DNA from: Sipunculus nudus
Taxonomy: Eukaryota > Annelida > Sipuncula > Golfingiida > Sipunculidae
Reading direction: 5' to 3'
Length of the DNA stretch: 64,000 bases
NCBI GenBank assembly: GCA_026874595.1
Contig: CM049310.1
Coordinates: 39,747,558 to 39,811,557 of the forward strand
In this document: positions 60,601-64,000 of the stretch, in pieces
Layout of the letters: the number at the start of each line of letters is the position of its first letter
How positions within the stretch are numbered: the stretch's first letter is position 1
Translations under genes and position numbers: made by a program
The notes under the pieces: model-generated
Told to the model about the DNA's origin: nothing
Database searches by the model: none
What the model saw: only the letters and a program-made list of their open reading frames with translations

Positions 60601-63028
60601 GTAATTAACAATCAACAACAAGAGTAATTATCACTTAACTCTGACTTAATTTCTGAAAATGAATGGCACATGTGACTGACTGACCTCCTGCTTCTTTTGT
60701 TTGACCTGAACCAAGAATTCTTTCAGCATTTGATTCTGTGCTGCTAAACTGTCCTGGAAATACAGATAACATACCAAATCAGTCCAGTGTGTCACTCAGA
60801 GGAGGCTGGGTGCTTCACTATCCACAAAAAGTAACCTTGAACCTCATGTTGTATATATAAAATTAAGATTAAGGTGTCCTTAGATATCATAATTCATATA
60901 CACAAAAGAAGATTCACCTTGTTGTTGGCATTGTCTGTTGCATGAGACTGAATGTAACCATATGATAATTCTGATAAATTATTTTTGTGTGATTTCATGA
61001 TATCCAGATACAATATTAAGAGTGGTCTTAACACATCATTATAAATATGGCATTAAACCAAGTCACCATAATCAAACATGTATCTGGTGGGGATACACCC
61101 AAGACCTTCATTTCCCCCAAGTCTGATACAGTGATACCTCATATAAATGGCAATATCCAACCTGACAATACGATAACATACTTACTGCTTCTAGCTGATG
61201 TTTCTTTTGGACCAGAATATCAAGGAGGTAGTTGACATTGTTTAAAGAGAGGCTGTCTTGTTCTAGCAGTGCATCATTGCTGATTGCAGAGCTCAGACCA
61301 TTCTACAGTGAAAGAATTTTAAAAAAATTCAATACTTATACTGGAAAAGAAAGGGATCACATTACATTAGGTCCACAAGGCTGATGGTTATAGATGCAGG
61401 TGCAAGCTTAAAATTTTAGACAGCAATAAGACCTGTAAACCTGAAAAAGGCATTAGTAATGCAAATTCTTTATGTACAATATTTCCATGACTTGTCAATC
61501 ATGTGTTGCCATAACATGTCATTCATTTTTAGGGTTGCATTAATGCATTTGGCAACCATAAAAAAAGCACTTCCTTAAAAATTTTTGCCTTTTAAATGAA
61601 ATTCAATTAGTTGTTGTGAACAGAAAGGGCCTAAGATGTTTATTATTTGCAAACCCTTCTGGAGATAACATCTGTAGAGGGGGATGAAAATTAGCTCCAG
61701 CAGTGTAGCACTGTGTCTTCCAAATGTAATAGGATTATGTTAACAGAAACTACAAATACAAACTGCTGCCAGTCAACTTCTATCAGACAACATTGTAGTT
61801 CAAAATAACGTAAGTAATCTATACTTGATAAAACAAACAAGATTCAATTCCATGGGTACTTCCTTCTCAACACAAATTCTATAGATTTCCAATTACTTTT
61901 TTCAGTCAAATCATGTGACATTTCACTTGAAATCAGTTGGATAAACTGACAATCTGAAATTTTATTATATATATACTAACAGTAATGTATGTTCAGTGTT
62001 CTAGTTATGTTCAAATAGGGCCCAAATTATTCACAGCAAGACAATGATCATGGATTTATGGTTATTTCAGACAATGAATTAAATCTCTATCACTGGTGAC
62101 CATGTGTGCACAAATGAAATCTTGATTCATTTGGCTGAAGTCTCCTTGCAACATTATAAAAGTATCCCCCCCCTGCCCCTCAAAAAAGTTTCTCATGAAA
62201 ATATTATGGAATTTAAACTATTATTGCATTATGGTTAACATCTTGTTGATATTATTCAGAAGGTAAATATACTATTATTATATGATTTTTTCACAACACA
62301 CTAGTTTGTAACCATGTCTAGCCAGTCAAAAGTTCACAATACAACAGGAACCTGCATGAGACCAACATTTGCCTTATGCTTATTAGAAGTACAACAGCAC
62401 AAAAACCATTCAAAATTAAATTAGACATCAGGTGAGGAGAAATTAGAATGAAGAAGATGACATACCGCATGATTATCTTCTCTGAACCTCTTGTCCGACT
62501 GCTTATGTTTTTGTTTCAGTATCAGCTCATTCACTGCGGGATAGTATTGTAAAAATATCAAGATTTTAACCTTATACACTTCATTCATGTTCTGTTTAAT
62601 TAAACATATAAATGACAAAGGTGTCAGTATATTATTTTGATGTCTCAAAATACATCTTATGATCATATTTATGTCTAAAAGCATCTGATTTAAAAGGACA
62701 AAATTGTATAATCAATATGTTAGGATATAAATATGTCTTTTGTAATTATAAAAAGAAAAAAGTATGCAGTCCATATACAGGTTTACAGATAAAAATTACC
62801 AAGGCTGACCATTACACTTTCCCTGCATAACAGGATCAAATTAGTTTCACACAAAAACTAGTGTTTCACATGGTAGTTTTGATAAAATAAACAGATATAC
62901 AGAAAGATTTTTAAAATAATTACTCACAGTGAAAATTAGGAAATATTTGTTGTTCTGGCTTCTCTAACACTGTGTTGCACTTGGGGCATTTGTTTGACTG
63001 GTCCAAGCTTTGTATAATACATTTATAA
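48682..63028 (-). CDS. COP1: COP1 E3 ubiquitin ligase (RING/coiled-coil/WD40), 5' part beyond the window
   Basis: Nineteen minus-strand exons with GT-AG borders join without a frame error to 574 codons plus TAA (1,726 nt; the first nucleotide completes a split Cys codon). In order: second half of the RING finger (YKCI...CPKC), NELILKQK helix, coiled-coil segments ([42 protein letters not shown]), a variable Ser/Asn-rich linker, the conserved [20 protein letters not shown] and LSKFTR...[11 protein letters not shown] blocks, then a seven-blade WD40 domain ending GTIK-VLELV. Human COP1 (731 aa) from the same point has nearly the same length. COP1 ubiquitinates VP-motif substrates such as c-Jun and ETS factors, with DET1-DDB1-CUL4 or Tribbles as partners; this is family knowledge. 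Exons carrying the N-terminus and the CPICF...CGHSFC half of the RING were not found up to 64000 and must lie further right. An antisense mobile element sits in the intron 51934-53481. Confidence 0.96.
49199..49243 (-). CDS. COP1: COP1 exon, WD40 end
   Basis: Fifteen codons, [15 protein letters not shown], phase 0 on both sides; donor AAG|GTTTGC is weak but joins to the conserved tail. Confidence 0.9.
49687..49746 (-). CDS. COP1: COP1 exon, acidic loop and last blade
   Basis: Twenty codons ([12 protein letters not shown]...CWRP), phase 0; donor CCA|GTGAGT. Confidence 0.93.
50034..50122 (-). CDS. COP1: COP1 exon, WD40
   Basis: Encodes [16 protein letters not shown]...RSVL; acceptor after a C/T-rich tract, donor CTG|GTGAGT. 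Confidence 0.95.
50509..50633 (-). CDS. COP1: COP1 exon, WD40
   Basis: Encodes [14 protein letters not shown]...[11 protein letters not shown], the most conserved stretch of the gene in the window; donor TGTG|GTAAGT. Confidence 0.97.
51182..51299 (-). CDS. COP1: COP1 exon, WD40
   Basis: Encodes [13 protein letters not shown]...[14 protein letters not shown]; donor CAGC|GTAAGA. Confidence 0.96.
51817..51933 (-). CDS. COP1: COP1 exon, WD40
   Basis: Encodes [20 protein letters not shown]...FHLAFGSA; donor GCAG|GTAGGG. Confidence 0.96.
52353..53261 (+). mobile_element. Tandem-core element with hairpin ends, in a COP1 intron (antisense)
   Basis: The left end ACTAGAATACGGGTAGTCG has hairpin GTAGTCG-ACAAG-CGACTAC (52365-52383). 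GTATCCGCCAAAA (52386-52398) is an exact inverted repeat of TTTTGGCGGATAC (53243-53255). The right end itself folds (GTATCCGCAAAAC against GTTTTGGCGGATAC) and finishes GATACAATAAA. The core holds AGGTGGCGCCACC units. 909 bp, no coding capacity. Confidence 0.8.
53344..53408. repeat. Perfect foldback with TA-rich centre in a COP1 intron
   Basis: ATTTGAATTGTAAAACAT (53344-53361) is exactly complemented by ATGTTTTACAATTCAAAT (53391-53408), and the TA-rich centre extends the pairing. Confidence 0.85.
53482..53563 (-). CDS. COP1: COP1 exon, WD40
   Basis: Encodes [20 protein letters not shown] then SGSDDSK; donor AAAG|GTAGGT. Confidence 0.96.
55408..55516 (-). CDS. COP1: COP1 exon, WD40
   Basis: Encodes [20 protein letters not shown] and VTLWDAF...KVYQ; donor CAG|GTGAAG. 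Confidence 0.96.
56023..56166 (-). CDS. COP1: COP1 exon, first WD40 blade
   Basis: Encodes [20 protein letters not shown]...[13 protein letters not shown]; donor TTAG|GTGAGA. Confidence 0.97.
56981..57116 (-). CDS. COP1: COP1 exon, pre-WD40 region
   Basis: Encodes [20 protein letters not shown] and [17 protein letters not shown]; donor CAAG|GTTGGT. Confidence 0.97.
58018..58162 (-). CDS. COP1: COP1 exon, basic block before WD40
   Basis: Encodes [20 protein letters not shown] and a Ser/Ala-rich end; acceptor ATTACAG, donor GCAG|GTAATT. In the family this basic stretch lies in the segment linking coiled coil and propeller. Confidence 0.95.
58957..59043 (-). CDS. COP1: COP1 exon, variable linker
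   Basis: 29 codons ([16 protein letters not shown]...GFNSSRS), phase 0; donor TCT|GTAAGT. Low conservation, accepted on splice sites and phase. Confidence 0.8.
59486..59521 (-). CDS. COP1: COP1 exon, 12-codon linker exon
   Basis: [12 protein letters not shown], phase 0, donor GTG|GTAAGT and acceptor TTTAAAG. Could be skipped without shifting frame. Confidence 0.7.
60175..60234 (-). CDS. COP1: COP1 exon, coiled coil
   Basis: [20 protein letters not shown], phase 0; matches the LEED segment of the family coiled coil. Confidence 0.93.
60685..60753 (-). CDS. COP1: COP1 exon, coiled coil
   Basis: 23 codons ([20 protein letters not shown] then KQE), phase 0, donor GAG|GTCAGT. Confidence 0.92.
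61186..61302 (-). CDS. COP1: COP1 exon, helical region
   Basis: 39 codons including [20 protein letters not shown], phase 0, donor GCA|GTAAGT. Confidence 0.95.
62466..62533 (-). CDS. COP1: COP1 exon after the RING
   Basis: [20 protein letters not shown] then HA; acceptor CCGCAG, donor GCG|GTATGT. Confidence 0.95.
62928..63028 (-). CDS. COP1: COP1 exon, second half of RING finger
   Basis: Starts mid-codon (T completing a Cys), then [20 protein letters not shown] and QQIFPNFH. Holds the last three zinc ligand cysteines; donor CACT|GTGAGT. Confidence 0.95.
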
Positions 63029-64000
63029 CTGAAAATGAACAAACAAACTGATTAGGTACATTCATTCTGAATGTTCAACCTGACATACAAATTTTATTTT
63101 TTTCAAACAGACTTGGAATTCACTGTAATTTTTAACTGACACTGCTCCCATAACACTAAGCTGAGGTCATGTATCCAACCTGTCAGACTCTGTCCATTTA
63201 CAAGGTATGTCAAACCAAGGAGTTTACAGGGATGGAGTAACAACTGTCAGAAGCCCTGCCAGTGTCAGTCGTGCGCTAATTGCAATTAAGACTTGATAAG
63301 CCCATTAACTCTATTGTGCGCCTATTGTGCTGCGGTGTCAGGCGCAGCGACAGCACCGCCTTTGATAAAGCAAGCCTGCTAGATGTTACTTCTGTGGTCC
63401 GCTGTAGCTCGCTGAAGTGGAGAGCAATATATCCAGTAACTGAGCAGTAAATCACTGGAATAACATTGACCTGAATTATGAATGCGCAAATGGTTTGTTT
63501 TGTCAAGAATTATGCGCAACAAATAAATCTAGAAAGGTCGCGTGTTGAGGAATCACTTGATCGATTTTGGAATAGATGCGGTCACTCTACATCAACTTCT
63601 GCCGTGATTCATGACGGACGACTGGTAAGTGTAAACCTTACTTTCCCTGTATAACTTGGGAAATATAAAAATTCCATCAGTTCCCACACTTCTGAATTAT
63701 ATTAATAATTAGCCATGTATTATAGTATTCCGTCGATAAAAAAAATTTTGATGCTTATGATCGAACGACTTTCATTTTGATGGATAACAGTGAGCCATCG
63801 CCTTCTCTGTCACTGACGGCGTTGTTCTCGTATTACCGCCCATATTACCCGGCTAAGCTATAGCTCAGGCGTCATTAGCAATGACAGCTTCACACACATT
63901 TATCACACATATGAAAATATGGTGTTCAAACTTATGATTGTTTAAAAATTTATATTAAATACTACTGGAGATAAAATTGGGGAGAAACTTACTCATCCTT
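63029..64000. other. COP1 upstream intron, no exon identified
   Basis: No minus-strand CPICF or CGHSFC coding segment could be found. The last bases read AAGGATGA|GTAAGT on the minus strand, a donor-like site, but its phase does not fit the RING exon. The 63280-63640 part is richer in CpG. On the + strand there is an ATG at 63611 just before a GTAAGT donor. Confidence 0.4.

Noticed and set aside
63983..64000. Minus-strand AAGGATGA|GTAAGT at the right edge as the end of a COP1 exon
   Set aside because: The next exon needs a preceding TG to complete a conserved Cys codon; GA does not fit, and too little sequence is visible.
1..64000. CRISPR arrays, bacterial operons, rRNA or complete tRNA genes
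   Set aside because: None seen; spliced genes, poly(A) signals and eukaryotic transposons show this is animal nuclear DNA.

Overview
The window is AT-rich, intron-rich metazoan nuclear DNA. The genes and the repeat content (GGTCAAAGGTCAAGGTCAC arrays, AGGTGGCGCCACCT-bearing tandem elements, many short inverted-repeat transposons) suggest a marine lophotrochozoan, most probably a bivalve mollusc. The species call is inference from repeat style and protein similarity recalled from family knowledge; no search was run.

Layout from left to right. 1-2.3 kb is gene-free, with a GC-rich hairpin and a 280-bp foldback element. 2.3-3.8 kb holds a + strand kinase exon of the RSKR (SgK494) type, its whole kinase domain uninterrupted and followed by a polyadenylation signal and a genomic A-tract. 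3.8-29.4 kb is a repeat-rich intergenic stretch: tRNA-like SINE fragments, two copies of a tandem-core element with hairpin ends (a third lies in COP1), a PIF/Harbinger-type MITE with TTA duplications, a decayed hAT (ZBED-like) transposase, hAT-like MITEs, a 450-bp polypurine tract with an 80-bp period, and TA microsatellites. 29.4-34.5 kb carries an 84-residue ORF of unknown function about 0.7 kb downstream of a perfect RFX X-box, then the complete three-exon gene for a RABEPK-like kelch protein; its intron 2 is largely nested transposons. 34.5-48 kb is again gene-poor and is dominated by a 5.5-kb element array full of AGGTCA half-sites, itself split by a 2.5-kb hAT-type insertion with a perfect 8-bp target duplication. 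A cysteine-rich minus-strand ORF overlapping an AATAAA lies at 43.3-43.6 kb. From 48.7 kb to the right edge the minus strand encodes COP1, the RING/coiled-coil/WD40 ubiquitin ligase. Nineteen exons could be joined in frame to 574 codons plus a stop; the 5' exons (N-terminus and first half of the RING) lie beyond the window.

The three recognised genes (RSKR-like kinase, RABEPK, COP1) are ordinary cellular genes with no evident shared pathway. No defence, toxin or biosynthetic system was found. The most interesting content is structural: element families with hairpin termini that spread palindromic and nuclear-receptor-like motifs, a possible kinase retrocopy, a lineage-specific serine/arginine-rich repeat inside RABEPK, and several long perfect hairpins.
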